NCBI GenBank assembly: GCA_963682055.1
Contig: OY821751.1
Coordinates: forward strand, 1,178,001 to 1,242,000
Length of the DNA: 64,000 nucleotides
From: Primula veris
Lineage: Eukaryota > Streptophyta > Magnoliopsida > Ericales > Primulaceae
Reading direction: 5' to 3'
The position numbers and the translations under genes were made by a program. This document shows, piece by piece, positions 35,331 through 47,448 of the stretch. A model generated the notes under the pieces. The model saw nothing but the letters and a program-made list of their open reading frames with translations. It ran no database searches and had not been told where the DNA came from. The stretch's first letter is position 1, and the number at the start of each line of letters is the position of its first letter.

Positions 35331-36059
35331 GAAATAAATGCCACAAAAAATTGTTTAGTTAAATTGATTTATGTGGAAGATATGTTGCCTACAAAGGCAA
35401 CACTAATTCTAATAAGCTCCCAATATGGTTTATCCCGTCTTTTTTTGAAAAAACCTAGTTTTGCATTTCTTTTCTACTCATTTTTACAAGGATATGACCA
35501 GGTGAAATTTGAGAACAATTAAAGCACGATTCCTCAATGACGCGCCACTTTTTCTATTTTGTGGTTTATGATTGGCGAAATGGAATCATGATTCATGCCA
35601 CACAGAAGTAGTGGGAAAGAACCGATTGGTGTATATATTCAAGAAAAGACTTTGTAACTTTTTGTGATGTAGCAATTAAGGAAAAAGAATCATGTAATTT
35701 TGTGTTTTTTGTATTTGATGGTTTATTAGCTAAAATTTTTTGAACCGTTTTGTTTTTCTAGCCTGACAAAAGTTAGAAAATCGAAGTCGAATGACATCAG
35801 TATATCTCGGTTTCAAATCAGCCAACTTATTCGCCAAAAAGCAGATAACAAACAAGTAGGCTATATCAAAATCTTGCATGGGATCATTATTTCTTGGCCG
35901 GATTTTGTATTTTGTATAAACTCAACCATTTTTCTTTTGTTCTTATTAAGTCGAACTGCTTTCGGTTTACCAGATTACAAAACATATGAACATAATCATT
36001 GGTACATAATCATTTTGTATAACATAAGGAAACGAATTTATATCATTTTGTATGAAAAT
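35331..36059. other. Intergenic, no gene
   Basis: AT-rich DNA left of the KIN copy B duplication border. Nothing recognised. Confidence 0.4.
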
Positions 36060-36450
36060 AGAAAAAATATGAACATTACTACGTATATTTCTTGTACGTG
36101 TGGACATAAATTATGAAAATATATTTCAAAAGCTCCATATAACACTCAACAACACTTCACTAAATTAATCAAATTCGAACATTTTATGGATCTCCAATTT
36201 AATACTCCTAATAATAATAATAAAAACTCCCTATTCATTGGCAAAAGCTAAAACTCAGTAAACAAGTAATATTTGTGAATAAATTCCAGTGCACGTGTTA
36301 GTCATCTAATTGTCCAGGAAAACTATAAAAAGGGCTAATTGTGTTACTTTTAAATAAGATCACAGTTTCTCATCTTCAATTAAATTCTTTACAATATTTA
36401 CACAAATATAAGCCAGTTTTTTCATATATACACAAAGACAACTTCAGAAA
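36060..36450 (+). promoter_or_regulatory. Promoter of KIN copy B: G-box/ABRE and TATA box
   Basis: Homologous, inverted, to the copy C promoter (51003-51330). CACGTG at 36292-36297 (read as ACGTGT it is an ABRE core) and TATAAAAA at 36324-36331 are both conserved in copy C. The ATG lies 120 bp after the TATA box. ABREs of this kind bind bZIP factors of the ABF/AREB group. Confidence 0.7.
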
Positions 36451-39400
36451 ATGGATAATTCCCAAAATGCGAGTTACCAAGCTGGTCAGGCTAAGGGCCA
36501 AGTCCAGGTATATATTTTTCCTTATGTTATACATCATTTATTTTAACAAAATTTACTCTATTTTTGTGTCTTTAAAGTTTAAAGTATATATATGAAGTGT
36601 AATTTTTTGTATTCAGTTATTCATTGAACTAACCGATCCGCTGATATGTTCTTACTTGGCAAAAAGGTTCGATAATGTGTTGGTTTTGGTACTATTTCGA
36701 ATACAATAATGAAAGGACAATAAATAAAAGAGACAGGAACGCAAAGGAAATAAACAATTTTATTTCTCACAATTGGAATATGAATTACAATTCCTGACTC
36801 AACAAATAAATAAAACTGCTGGACTGAAATAAATAAACTGCCGGACTGTTTTAAAAACTGCCGGACTGGTTTTACAGAAACTGCCGGACTGGTTTTACAG
36901 AAACTGCCGGACTGGTTTTAACAAACTGCCGGACTGGTTTTAAACAAAACTGCCGGACTGGTTTTAACAAACTGCCGGACTGGTTTTAAACAAACTGCCG
37001 GACTGGTTTTGAACAAAACAAACTGGACTGGTTTTAAAGCATAAAAAACTGCCGGACTGGTTTTTAACAAATAAAAAACTGCCGGACTGTTTTTTGTAAA
37101 TACTAGAAATTACAGAACTGAAAAGTAAATAACAGAATCGAAAGACTGAAAGTAAACAGTACTGAAATGTAAATACAGAAAAGAAACAGTACAGGAAAGT
37201 AAATTACAGAAATGAAACGGTACTGAAATGAAATGGACAGAAAGTAAAAGACTGAAAAATAAATAACAGAAAGTAAAAGAAGAGGCAACTGCTGAGCAGT
37301 TTCCCTTAAACAATATTTCCCGAACCACCTTTAAAGGTTTCTGGTTTCGGGACTTTGTTCCCAAGGTACAACTTCTATCTCAGAGTGGCTCGTATGGAAA
37401 CCGGCACCGAACCACAGGTCGAGCTGTTGGTGGTGCGGTTCTCTCTCACTAAGTGTATGCTTATGCTGTGAGTTGTGTGTATGATGGTGTACTGAAATGA
37501 GAGGGGGATGGCTGCCTTTTATAGGCTCTACTGAAACCGCAACCATAAATGTTGGTCTTTAATTCTGGGAGTTACACCCCCAGAATCCGCTCAATCAATT
37601 CTGAAACCGCAGCATTTACTCTCATTCATTGCTGACGTTTCTCTTGCTGGAAACTCTAGGGACTCCTTTTGTATTTTATACAAAACTCCCTATTCGGGTT
37701 TGGACCCAAGACCCAAGACCCAAGACCCAAGACCCAAGACCCAAGACCCGAGACCCGAGACATTCCCCAAATCCCAAATCCCAAATCCCAAATCCCAAAT
37801 CCCAAATCCCAAATCCCAAATCCCAAATCCCAAGCCCAAGCCCAAGCCCAAGCCCAAGCCCAAGCCCAAGCCCAAGCCCAAGCCCACGCCCACGCCCACG
37901 CCCACGCCCACGCCCACGCCCGTGCCCGAGCCCGAGACCCGAGACCCGAGACCCGAGACACGAGACACGAGCGAGCGCGCGTGTGTGGTACACACTAATA
38001 CTCTTAGGTGTATGTGGACATGTTAGTTTAATAACTACATGGGTTGGTATGGTATATATATTGTAAGATTAACTCTTAATCTTCCAATATGGGATTATAC
38101 TAAATGGTTTTTTTCTCATTAACCATTTCGTTTTTCCAGATTTGAGCTTCCGAGGTACCAACTTTGAAGCCACTTTGTATTCACACCCATTCTCCGAATA
38201 GGTCATGTGATATACCGTTACGAAGCTCGTCACACGGGCTACTCAACCACGTTGATTACGGTATAAACAACTCAGCGCTGTTACACGAAATAATGACTCG
38301 AAGTTGGTCCAGTGACCATTCGGAAACACCCATGTTTTCACATGTTTTTCCAACAATCCCCCACATGAATGCAATTGGCTGAAAATAAAATGCTCCTAAA
38401 TGCATACGAGAGAAAACCGCAAGAGTTCACTGCATAAGGACAGGTAGCGCGCGCCTTGAACCTGCCGTAGTGACGTAAAATCTGATATGCTACTATTGGG
38501 TAGCCTTTAAGCCTTGAACCCTTTAGCGTTTGTGCATACCAGGGTAATGCGCACACAGTGTCCCCTCTACACCACTTACTAAGCCCTTTGGTTGTTGTCC
38601 ATATTTGGCCGTGGACTGCCTTGGCAAAGTTCAACCGAGTGCTCTAGTGATTTAGCCCATGGCTCATCACATAGTATCGGCCATACACACTCGTCATAGG
38701 TGATTTCAAGTCAAGGGTGTCCTGACTCACCCCTCTCGATCTTCGAGATACTTGTTTTCATTAAGAGCCTCATGCTCACCCTTAAGATGGTCTAGGTCTA
38801 TCACTCTTTCATCCTAGAAATGGGCTGGGAACTTAAGTTCCCGAGTGCTTTGTTCGGTCACCCCCACAGTTCGGTTTTCCCGTTGAACCCGACGCTGGAG
38901 AATCCAGTTCGGGTTGGGTTGCCTCTGAGGAGGTTTCCAGTTTAATGGGCTTCAACCCCATTCCCCTCGATGAAACTTCAACTCCTACCTGAGTCAAGCC
39001 TTTTGTAAATGGATCCGCTATATTGTCTTTAGATCTCACAAAATCTAAGGACACCACACCGTTAGCTAACAATTCTCTTACGGATTTATGTCTCCGACGA
39101 ATATGTCGGGACTTTCCATTATACATATGATCCTGCGCCCGTCCAATAGCCGACTGACTATCGCAGTGCATGCTTATTGCTGGGACAGGTTTCGGCCACA
39201 TTGGAATTCCTTCCAGAAAGCTTCTCAGCCAATCAGCCTCTTCTGTTGCTAGATCCAACGCTATGAACTCAGATTCCATAGTTGATCTAGCTATGCACGT
39301 CTGCTTGGATGATCTCCATGAGACAGCTGCTCCTCCCATCACGAACACATATCCGCTAGTGGATCGTGTACTGTTGGAATCCGAGATCCAGTTTGCATCA

Positions 39401-42400
39401 GAATACCCTTCCAGTACAGCTGGATATCTGGTATAATGCAACCCTCGGTCTGCTGTGTATCTCATGTATCTGAGAAGTCTCATGATGGCCTTCCAGTGTT
39501 CCTCATTGGGATTACTGGTGTACCTACTCAGTCTACTCACTGAGTTGGCTATGTCTGGTCTAGTACAGTTCATGACGTACATCAGACTGCCTATTATTCG
39601 AGAATATTCCAATTGTCTCACACTCTCCCCAAAGTTCTTTTTCAGGGTGGTTGAGATCTCTATCGGAGTTCTGGATGTAGCTCTACTATCTTTATCAAAT
39701 TTGTCAAGCATCTGTCTGACATAGTGAGTTTGAGATAGCGCATATCCGTCTGATGTCTTGGTAATTTTCATACCAAGTATAACATCAGCGACACCCAAGT
39801 CTTTCATCTCGAATTTTTGTGACAACATTTTCTTAGTGGAGTTGATGTTATCAATACTCCCTATTATAATCATGTCATCTACGTAGAGGCAGACTACCAC
39901 GTAGTCCTTTTCATTTCCTTTTACGTAGACGCATTTGTCACATTCGTTTATCCGAAAACCGTTTGATAGCATCACTCTATCAAATTTTTCGTGCCATTGT
40001 TTAGGTGCTTGTTTAAGTCCATACAAGGACTTCACAAGTTTACACACCTTGTGAGCTTTACCTGGAACCACAAACCCTTCCGGTTGTTCCATGTAAATTT
40101 CCTCTTCCAACTCACCATTCAAGAACGCCGTTTTAACATCCATTTGATGTATTTCCAGATCGAACAGTGCTGCGAGAGCAATGACTATCCGGATTGACGT
40201 CTTCCTGGAGACAGGAGCATAGGTGTCGAAATAGTCGACACCTTCGGTTTGTCTAAAACCTTTCACTACAAGCCTAGCCTTGTATTTCTCGATTGTTCCA
40301 TCGAGCTTTCTCTTCCTCTTGAAGATCCACTTGTGTCCTAGTGGCTTACACCCGGGTGGTAGATCCACTAGTTCCCAAGTGTGATTTTGTAATATCGATT
40401 CAACCTCATTGTTGATCGCTTCCTCCCAATATTGGGCTTCCGGGGATGACATTGCTTGTTTGAATGTCGCCGGTTCGCCTTCTATCATGAAGGTTACAAA
40501 ATCTGGACCGAAAGTCGTTTCCTTTCTAGCCCTTTTACTACGTCGAGGCTCTTCTTCTTCTTCCTCCAACGGTTCACTTGCCCCCACATTTTCCTCACTG
40601 TTTGACTCCTCAGTCTCTACAGTTACGGAAGACTTGCGGGGAAAGATCTCCTCGAAGAAAGAAGCTTCTCGAGCTTCGATGATAGTATCTGCATGCACAT
40701 CGGGATTATCCGACTTGTGCACGAGAAAACGATAAGCACTACTGTTTTGTGCATATCCTATGAACACACAGTCTACCGTCTTTGGCCCTATTCTCGTTCT
40801 TTTAGGAAGCGAGACAAGGACCTTCGCGAGACAACCCCAAACCCTTAAGAATTTATAGCTCGGCCTATGGCCTTTCCATAGTTCATAAGGTGGTTTATCA
40901 CGTTTCTTATGTGGTAGCTTGTTCAATACATAGTTGGCGGAAAGCAGCGCTTCCCCCCACATGTTCTGGGGTAACCCAGAACTTATTAACATAGCATTCA
41001 TCATTTCCTTGAGCGTCCTATTCTTACGCTCGGCAACCCCATTCTGCTCCGGAGAGTATGGGGCTGTCGTTTGATGTATAATGCCATTTTCTGCGCATAT
41101 CTGCGCAAACGGTGCTTCGTATTCACCGCCTCTATCACTCCTCAATATTTTAATCTTTTTATTGAGTTGATTCTCTACTTCGGTCTTATAAAGAGCGAAT
41201 TTCTCTACCGCTTCGTCTTTACTTCTCATTAAGTAGACATAGCAGTATCTAGTACAATCATCTATAAACGTGATGAAATACTTTTTCCCTCCTCGCGTTT
41301 GTATAAACTTTAAGTCGCATACATCCGTGTGTATTAGACCGAGAGGTTCAGTACTTCGTTCAATATGTTGATACGAAGACTTGGTTAATTTTGCTTCAAC
41401 ACAAACCTCACATTTATGTTGTTTATCAAATACAAAATTAGGTAGTAGATTCAGTGATATTAATTTCTTCATAGAATTAGCATTCACATGACCTAATCTA
41501 CCATGCCATAAATTAAATGAATCGCAAGAATAAGCAAACGAAGTTTTATTGGCCACTTGGGCAACATTCACGATTACATTATTCTTGGTACTGGCCTCAG
41601 CCTTAGTACCCTCAATAGCTAACTCGGCTTTAGGAGCCGGAGTACCAACATTTAATTTAAACATGCCGTTGGTCATATAGCCACGGCCTACATACATTCC
41701 GTTTAAAGTGATTACAATTTTTGCAGATTCAAATACAAGTTTAAATCCTTTGTTCACCATCACGGACCCGGAAACCAGATTCTTGCGAATTTCTGGCACA
41801 TGGAGCACGCCATTCAGTGTGAGCTCCTTTCCCGATGTCATCTTCAGCAGCACGGTTCCTTTTCCTTCCACCCTGGAAGTAGCCGAGTTCCCCATGAAGC
41901 AGCTCTCATTGTCCACGGCCGTATAGGTCTTGAACATCCATTTGCTGGCACAGATGTGACTAGTGGCGCCTGTGTCCAGCCACCATTCCTTTGGGTTGCT
42001 CCCCACCAGGTTCACTTCCGAGACCACAGCACTCAGGTGCATATAGTCCTGTCCAGCATCATCTCCTCCCTCAGGCACATTAGCTTGAGCAGGTGCCCTC
42101 TTCCTCCCTTTCCCTTGGAACTTCCTCTTTGGGGGGGGTTTGGGCTTGTCGGTGCGCATCTTACAATCCGTGGCACGATGGCCCGGTTTGTTGCACACAA
42201 AGCAGTCTCCCATGAATTTCTTCTTGAGAGAGGCACCGACTCCGCTGTCAAAGCGTTTCCGCTTAGACACAGCGTCCTCAACCACATGGGCCTTGGCAAC
42301 CGCGTTGCCTGCTCCGCCACCGCCTTTCCTTCCGGATCGGCGGTTGCTTTGCTCAACATTGAGCCTCTCAATGAGTCCCTCCAAGGTCATAGCCTTTCGC

Positions 42401-45400
42401 TTGTGTTTCAGGTAGTTTTGAAACTCTTTCCAAGAAGGTGGCAGTTTCTCAATCATTAATGCCACTTGGAAAGGTTCGTTGATAACTAGCCCTTCAACCT
42501 CAAGCCTATGGTATATGAGTTGGAGTTCCTCAACCTGCTCGATAACACTCTTCCCATCAGTCATCATGTACTCGTGAAAGTCCGTGACGACAAATTTCTT
42601 TGCGCCAGCGTTATTCACTTTGTACTTTCGTTCGAGAGACTCCCAAAGCTCCTTTGCAGAAGCCTTGGGCTCGAATACACTGAAGAGAGTGTCATCCAGA
42701 GCACACAGGATGTAGTTCCGGCATAGGTAGTCGCCGTGTTTCCACGCTTCCACCGCCGAAACCGTCTGCACGTCCTCATCGTCCTCGCTTAGGACGGGTG
42801 CAGACTCCTTAAGAAACCGGATCAGATTAAGGGCAGTTAAATAAAACAGCATCTTTTGCTGCCAACGTTTGAAGTTGTTGCCCCTAAACTTTTCCGGTCT
42901 CTCCAGTTGAGAGGTTGGCAACATTGGCATCGCCGGTGTTGCCGGAGCCTTGCCCTTTGCCCTGGCTGCAGCCACAAGCGCTGCCTTGGCCGCAGCCTTA
43001 GCAGCAGCCTGTGCTGCGGCCGCAGCCGCAGCCATAGCATCAGCCTCTGCCGCAGCAGCGTCGGCCGCAGCCTTTGCCGCAGCAGCTTCGGCCTCAGCCT
43101 GAGCCTGAGCCCCCCCACTCGCAGCGCTCGCATTGTTATGGCTACTACCAATCACAAGTGCGCCCTGCACGTTTTCCGAAGAAACGGTGGGTATTTGATC
43201 CTCATTAGTCATCTGAAATGACAATATAAAACCGTTTAGTTTCTCGCAAGAAAACTAAATTCTTTATCGCAAATACTAATTATAACTTAATTAGATTGCT
43301 TCAAAAGAATAAAAACCAGAGAAAGAGATTCTAGCGTGAAAATCAAATCACTTTTGATTTCACTAAGAATTCTTTATAGTATTCTAGAATAAAAAGATCA
43401 AAACCAATTCGGATTTATTCTATGTGCAAATTTCAATTTCTAGTAAACTAGCAATGATTTTGCGAGAATAAAAACCGAGACGTCAACAACAATAAAATAA
43501 AAAAAGAAAAGTCCTTTCTTATTTCGAAAATAGAAAAACCAAAAAATGATATTGTTTAAGATTGTTGGTTTTGGTACTATTTCGAATACAATAATGAAAG
43601 GACAATAAATAAAAGAGACAGGAACGCAAAGGAAATAAACAATTTTATTTCTCACAATTGGAATATGAATTACAATTCCTGACTCAACAAATAAATAAAA
43701 CTGCTGGACTGAAATAAATAAACTGCCGGACTGTTTTAAAAACTGCCGGACTGGTTTTACAGAAACTGCCGGACTGGTTTTACAGAAACTGCCGGACTGG
43801 TTTTAACAAACTGCCGGACTGGTTTTAAACAAAACTGCCGGACTGGTTTTAACAAACTGCCGGACTGGTTTTAAACAAACTGCCGGACTGGTTTTGAACA
43901 AAACAAACTGGACTGGTTTTAAAGCATAAAAAACTGCCGGACTGGTTTTTAACAAATAAAAAACTGCCGGACTGTTTTTTGTAAATACTAGAAATTACAG
44001 AACTGAAAAGTAAATAACAGAATCGAAAGACTGAAAGTAAACAGTACTGAAATGTAAATACAGAAAAGAAACAGTACAGGAAAGTAAATTACAGAAATGA
44101 AACGGTACTGAAATGAAATGGACAGAAAGTAAAAGACTGAAAAATAAATAACAGAAAGTAAAAGAAGAGGCAACTGCTGAGCAGTTTCCCTTAAACAATA
44201 TTTCCCGAACCACCTTTAAAGGTTTCTGGTTTCGGGACTTTGTTCCCAAGGTACAACTTCTATCTCAGAGTGGCTCGTATGGAAACCGGCACCGAACCAC
44301 AGGTCGAGCTGTTGGTGGTGCGGTTCTCTCTCACTAAGTGTATGCTTATGCTGTGAGTTGTGTGTATGATGGTGTACTGAAATGAGAGGGGGATGGCTGC
44401 CTTTTATAGGCTCTACTGAAACCGCAACCATAAATGTTGGTCTTTAATTCTGGGAGTTACACCCCCAGAATCCGCTCAATCAATTCTGAAACCGCAGCAT
44501 TTACTCTCATTCATTGCTGACGTTTCTCTTGCTGGAAACTCTAGGGACTCCTTTTGTATTTTATACAAAACTCCCTATTCGGGTTTGGACCCAAGACCCG
44601 AGACCCGAGACATTCCCCAAATCCCAAGCCCAAGCCCAAGCCCAAGCCCAAGCCCACGCCCACGCCCGAGACCCGAGACCCGAGACCCGAGACACGAGAC
44701 ACGAGCGAGCGCGCGTGTGTGGTACACACTAATACTCTTATGTGTATGTGGACATGTTAGTTTAATAACTACATGGGTTGGTATGGTATATATATTGTAA
44801 GATTAACTCTTAATCTTCCAATATGGGATTATACTAAATGGTTTTTTTCTCATTAACCATTTCGTTTTTCCAGATTTGAGCTTCCGAGGTACCAACTTTG
44901 AAGCCACTTTGTATTCACACCCATTCTCCGAATAGGTCATGTGATATACCGTTACGAAGCTCGTCACACGGGCTACTCAACCACGTTGATTACGGTATAA
45001 ACAACTCAGCGCTGTTACACGAAATAATGACTCGAAGTTGGTCCAGTGACCATTCGGAAACACCCATGTTTTCACATGTTTTTCCAACATAATGCTCGGT
45101 AGTATACTTCAAAATTATCCAAGCTTCAACTCAAGAATGCCAAAGATATATGGAGACCATCGAACAACATAATTAATCATCTAATGATAAAACTTCGAGG
45201 AAAAAATAGCCATTTTTTATGAACAGTTTGTTAAAATAGAATCCCTAAGAACGGTAAATATTAGTCCTAACAATATAGTAATTACTGCAATTAAGTTTAT
45301 AGGTGTATAAATATATGATGTAAGTAAATAAATATTACAGGAACAAGGCAACCAGATGATGGATAAGGCTAGCAATGCTGCTCAATCTGCTAAAGAATCC

Positions 45401-45905
45401 GCACAGCAGGTGAAAAACGAAAAATATCGTGCTCAACGACTATAATAAGTACTTTTTTTTTTTTTTTTATTTCAAAAATGGTCGTTTTTTAACAAGTGCA
45501 GTTTATACTTTTTCTAATTCAACGGTAATACATAGTGTTCAATACATGATTAGTCGCTTAATAGAAAAATTCGTCAATCAAAACATAGTTTATGCTCATA
45601 AAAGTGATGTTTTTATTTACTAAAAACATTGCCATTCTCAAACTTCAAATGATTAGTCTACAGTGTATGTAGACTAAAAGTAAAATAAAATGTCTATTAG
45701 TTTTTACTTGTGGTTAAATTCAATATAGTAATATATATACACATTTGTGTGTATTATATTATTTCATGATAATTATTTAGCTCTTTACATTATCAAAGTC
45801 TAGAATACAATTTTTATTATTATTTTGCAGGCTGGGCAGACAGTGCAAGAAAAAGCCCGGGGGGCAACCGATGTCGTTAAGAATGCTACTGGCATGAACA
45901 ACTGA
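36451..45905 (+). CDS. KIN2: KIN2-like small LEA/stress protein, copy B, with an LTR retrotransposon in intron 1
   Basis: Exons 36451-36507, 45341-45409 and 45831-45905, all with GT/AG borders. The product is 66 aa: [19 protein letters not shown], then [11 protein letters not shown]...ESAQQ, then [20 protein letters not shown] and GMNN. It matches copy C except for three residues in the last exon. This is the length and Ala/Gly/Gln/Lys-rich make-up of Arabidopsis KIN1/KIN2. Intron 1 is 8833 bp because of an 8412-bp Copia element in opposite orientation; without it the intron would be about 0.4 kb like its paralogues. The exons and splice sites are intact, so the gene may still work if the long intron is removed. 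The element's own poly(A) signals and promoters could reduce or alter expression. Confidence 0.88.
36815..37095. repeat. AACTGCCGGACTGG minisatellite in LTR
   Basis: About 12 units of 18-25 bp sharing AACTGCCGGACTG followed by T and A runs. The same array is present at about 43700-43980 in the other LTR with no difference seen. Confidence 0.9.
37704..37971. repeat. Hypervariable CCC-rich array in LTR (long allele)
   Basis: Consecutive blocks of AAGACCC, AAATCCC, AAGCCC, CACGCC and GAGACCC units. On the minus strand, the element's sense strand, this gives GGG every 6-7 nt. The counterpart at 44588-44704 is only 117 bp. The six open reading frames crossing it are repeat artefacts. Confidence 0.93.
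38833..43224 (-). CDS. Copia gag-pol polyprotein, 1463 aa, intact
   Basis: One uninterrupted frame. Gag has an Ala-rich segment (about residues 38-92), a UBN2-type capsid region (about 105-290) and a CX2CX4HX4C zinc knuckle at 341-354 ([14 protein letters not shown]). The protease shows [11 protein letters not shown] (DTGA 417-420). Integrase has a GAG-pre-integrase HX..C..C region (573-608) and the catalytic triad D634 (HTD), D697 (SDRGGEY) and E732 (NGVAERKNR). Reverse transcriptase has [20 protein letters not shown] (1029-1048) and YVDD 1114-1117. RNase H follows, with SDANW and a [11 protein letters not shown] end. This order (integrase before RT) defines Ty1/copia; the sequence resembles TNT1-94-type polyproteins. 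The protein makes and integrates cDNA from the element's RNA. It is antisense to the host KIN gene. The first ATG follows a 338-bp leader after the 5' LTR. Confidence 0.96.
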   Translation of the reverse strand: MSFQMTNEDQIPTVSSENVQGALVIGSSHNNASAASGGAQAQAEAEAAAAKAAADAAAAEADAMAAAAAAAQAAAKAAAKAALVAAARAKGKAPATPAMPMLPTSQLERPEKFRGNNFKRWQQKMLFYLTALNLIRFLKESAPVLSEDDEDVQTVSAVEAWKHGDYLCRNYILCALDDTLFSVFEPKASAKELWESLERKYKVNNAGAKKFVVTDFHEYMMTDGKSVIEQVEELQLIYHRLEVEGLVINEPFQVALMIEKLPPSWKEFQNYLKHKRKAMTLEGLIERLNVEQSNRRSGRKGGGGAGNAVAKAHVVEDAVSKRKRFDSGVGASLKKKFMGDCFVCNKPGHRATDCKMRTDKPKPPPKRKFQGKGRKRAPAQANVPEGGDDAGQDYMHLSAVVSEVNLVGSNPKEWWLDTGATSHICASKWMFKTYTAVDNESCFMGNSATSRVEGKGTVLLKMTSGKELTLNGVLHVPEIRKNLVSGSVMVNKGFKLVFESAKIVITLNGMYVGRGYMTNGMFKLNVGTPAPKAELAIEGTKAEASTKNNVIVNVAQVANKTSFAYSCDSFNLWHGRLGHVNANSMKKLISLNLLPNFVFDKQHKCEVCVEAKLTKSSYQHIERSTEPLGLIHTDVCDLKFIQTRGGKKYFITFIDDCTRYCYVYLMRSKDEAVEKFALYKTEVENQLNKKIKILRSDRGGEYEAPFAQICAENGIIHQTTAPYSPEQNGVAERKNRTLKEMMNAMLISSGLPQNMWGEALLSANYVLNKLPHKKRDKPPYELWKGHRPSYKFLRVWGCLAKVLVSLPKRTRIGPKTVDCVFIGYAQNSSAYRFLVHKSDNPDVHADTIIEAREASFFEEIFPRKSSVTVETEESNSEENVGASEPLEEEEEEPRRSKRARKETTFGPDFVTFMIEGEPATFKQAMSSPEAQYWEEAINNEVESILQNHTWELVDLPPGCKPLGHKWIFKRKRKLDGTIEKYKARLVVKGFRQTEGVDYFDTYAPVSRKTSIRIVIALAALFDLEIHQMDVKTAFLNGELEEEIYMEQPEGFVVPGKAHKVCKLVKSLYGLKQAPKQWHEKFDRVMLSNGFRINECDKCVYVKGNEKDYVVVCLYVDDMIIIGSIDNINSTKKMLSQKFEMKDLGVADVILGMKITKTSDGYALSQTHYVRQMLDKFDKDSRATSRTPIEISTTLKKNFGESVRQLEYSRIIGSLMYVMNCTRPDIANSVSRLSRYTSNPNEEHWKAIMRLLRYMRYTADRGLHYTRYPAVLEGYSDANWISDSNSTRSTSGYVFVMGGAAVSWRSSKQTCIARSTMESEFIALDLATEEADWLRSFLEGIPMWPKPVPAISMHCDSQSAIGRAQDHMYNGKSRHIRRRHKSVRELLANGVVSLDFVRSKDNIADPFTKGLTQVGVEVSSRGMGLKPIKLETSSEATQPELDSPASGSTGKPNCGGDRTKHSGT
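43225..43562 (-). other. Leader and primer-binding region of the Copia element
   Basis: 338 bp between the 5' LTR and gag. Directly after the LTR the sense strand reads ATCTTAAACAATATC, which is not the initiator-Met tRNA complement usual in plant copia elements. No coding sequence. Confidence 0.6.
43563..45089 (-). repeat. 5' LTR (element sense) of the young Copia element
   Basis: 1527 bp, beginning TGTTGG and ending CCAACA on the plus strand as well (inverted termini). Identical by eye to the other LTR except for T at 44741 and the shorter CCC array (44588-44704). It should carry the promoter for transcription toward lower coordinates. Confidence 0.93.
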
Positions 45906-46157
45906 ATATTTCAATAAACAAAATGTTTTGTTTATATATCTGTTATTCGTTTTTCTATTTTCTGAAATAATTCCGGTTTGAGTTAGTTTTGCTCGTGCTT
46001 GTTCTGCACTAGAGCTGTCTGTTGCGATTTTTATTGTATTCATGAAATTGCATCGTTGTAGTTTTTTAGTTATGCTATATAAATGCAATTCATGTATACT
46101 ATAAGAGTGTATTTTCAACCAATTATTTAAGTTGAAAAATGTTACCCAACAGTACAT
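45906..46157 (+). other. 3' flank of KIN-B, homologous to copy C
   Basis: Contains an AATAAA-like signal right after the stop (CAATAAACAAA, 45914-45924). Homology with the copy C 3' flank (49306-49568, inverted) ends at ATGTTACCCAACAG, about 46157. Confidence 0.6.
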
Positions 46158-46389
46158 ATATGCTCGTCCCTATAATTGACTGATTAAATTAACTAACTCC
46201 ATCGACTATAAATGACTCAACGTTCGAGCAAAGACCATTTATGGGGATTCGGATTGATGTATTTCGGACCGTGTCTATTTACACTGAATAATTAGAACTT
46301 AAAGAACAAATAAAGGATAAAAAAACTAATATGTAAAGAAAACAGCTTTTGGTTTAACATCTTATCCGTAATTATTGAATTTATCAAAA
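46158..46389. other. Spacer between KIN-B and the duplicated block
   Basis: About 230 bp with no recognised gene or repeat and no visible counterpart near copy C. Confidence 0.4.
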
Positions 46390-46434
46390 ACAGCTTAGGG
46401 CAGTGAGGGAACAAATAGTTCATGAAAAAACCTG

Positions 46435-46506
46435 CGTTGACTCGTTAATGGCCGTTGACTCGTTAATAGCCGTTGACTCGTTAATGGCCGTTGACTCGTT
46501 AATGGC
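46435..46506 (+). repeat. 18-bp tandem repeat, four units
   Basis: CGTTGACTCGTTAATGGC repeated four times with one variant base. The paralogous site near 51750 has a single related unit. Confidence 0.9.
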
Positions 46507-46594
46507 CCGTTTCATTTTCGTTTCCTTTTTAAAAGAACCGAACATGAACACAAATTTATAACTCATCTCACAAATGAACTCAACATGCACCATG

Positions 46595-46760
46595 CATTAC
46601 AAAAAAATGTCAATTTACCATCAGGCGTCATATTGTTAAACTGAGTGCCGCTAAATTTAGCAACAGTTTAGCAACAGGAAAGTGTTGCTAACTTGTTGCT
46701 AAAATGAGTGCACACAAATTTATTATCGATCCATTGTCAGCTCTTTTTCACACCAATAAC
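46595..46760. mobile_element. Diverged CACTA-type MITE
   Basis: Starts CATTACAAAAAAATGTCAATT, with GCTAAATTTAGCAACAG inside and an inverted GTTGCTAA block, and ends near CTCTTTTTCACACC. It shares its make-up with 18460-18635 and 48984-49186. The right end and target duplication are not clear. Confidence 0.5.
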
Positions 46761-47448
46761 TATGAAACTCAACATTTACATTCTAATCTTATTTTCCATT
46801 GAAATTTGTAAGAATTAAGATATGTTCTTTCTTTTGTCTTACAGTTTGTTAATTTTAGTGTTGAGCATAAAATTTTCTCATGCTTTTCAAAGATTAGTTT
46901 ACTTAACCATCATTTTTCAACTTCCATAGATGCATACTAGTATTTAGTACTTACATTAATTTGTCATTCCCAAATAGAGATAGTAAATATTGAAAGGAAA
47001 CCAAACATTTGATAACAAATTATTTTGTATTCGCAAACCTTTCGCAAACAAATCTTGTAGCTCGTTTAACGTCCGGTCCTTTCGGTTCATGTACATCCCT
47101 TGTCTTCTTTTTTATTTTCTAGCAAATATGAAATTAGATTAAGATTTTAATTAATAAAGAACTTACCAATAACCAAATAACAAAAGAGGAAATATTAAAT
47201 TAATCAGCACTAAAAATTCGTAATTTAAGTCCTAAAAATTCGTATTTGAAAAAGAAAATATATAATTTGCCATTTTCATCAAGTAAACGTACATATAAAA
47301 TGAACTTTGACTGAGAATCATGGGACTAAAAAGGGGTAAATATTGATGCCCAAAATTTCACAAAAGAGTCCATTCCCTTAACCCATGCAACCCTAACCAA
47401 ACACATAAAAGTTCATCATATATTTCTTTCTGGGAGGTATCGATGCAC

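Larger units (their letters stand above)
36678..38355 (-). repeat. 3' LTR (element sense) of the young Copia element
   Basis: 1678 bp. It contains about a dozen AACTGCCGGACTGGTTTTA units of about 20 bp (36815-37095) and a 268-bp array of 6-7 bp CCC-containing units (37704-37971). It is 151 bp longer than the other LTR, entirely because of that array. Confidence 0.93.
36678..45089 (-). mobile_element. Intact young Ty1/copia retrotransposon inside KIN-B intron 1
   Basis: Perfect 5-bp target duplication TAATG at 36673-36677 and 45090-45094. The LTRs, 36678-38355 and 43563-45089, begin TGTTGG and end CCAACA. In element sense (minus strand) the 5' LTR is the right one. A polypurine tract (GTGGGGGAT) directly precedes the 3' LTR at 38356-38364. 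Outside a length-variable array I see one difference between the LTRs (G at 38007, T at 44741). The gag-pol frame is uninterrupted, so the element may be autonomous. The primer-binding site after the 5' LTR is not the usual TGGTATCAGAGC. Confidence 0.95.

Noticed and set aside
37103..37546. Identical small frames in both Copia LTRs (also 43988-44431)
   Set aside because: Identical only because the LTRs are identical copies; no start context or family.
37629..38066. Several overlapping open frames of about 100-145 codons on both strands
   Set aside because: They are all translations of the CCC-rich array in the LTR (QAQAQA, PKPKPK, GLGLGL runs). A stop-free 6-mer repeat opens every frame; there is no gene.
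41800..42459. Plus-strand frame of 219 codons
   Set aside because: Shadow of the Copia gag-pol gene on the other strand, which has all catalytic motifs.
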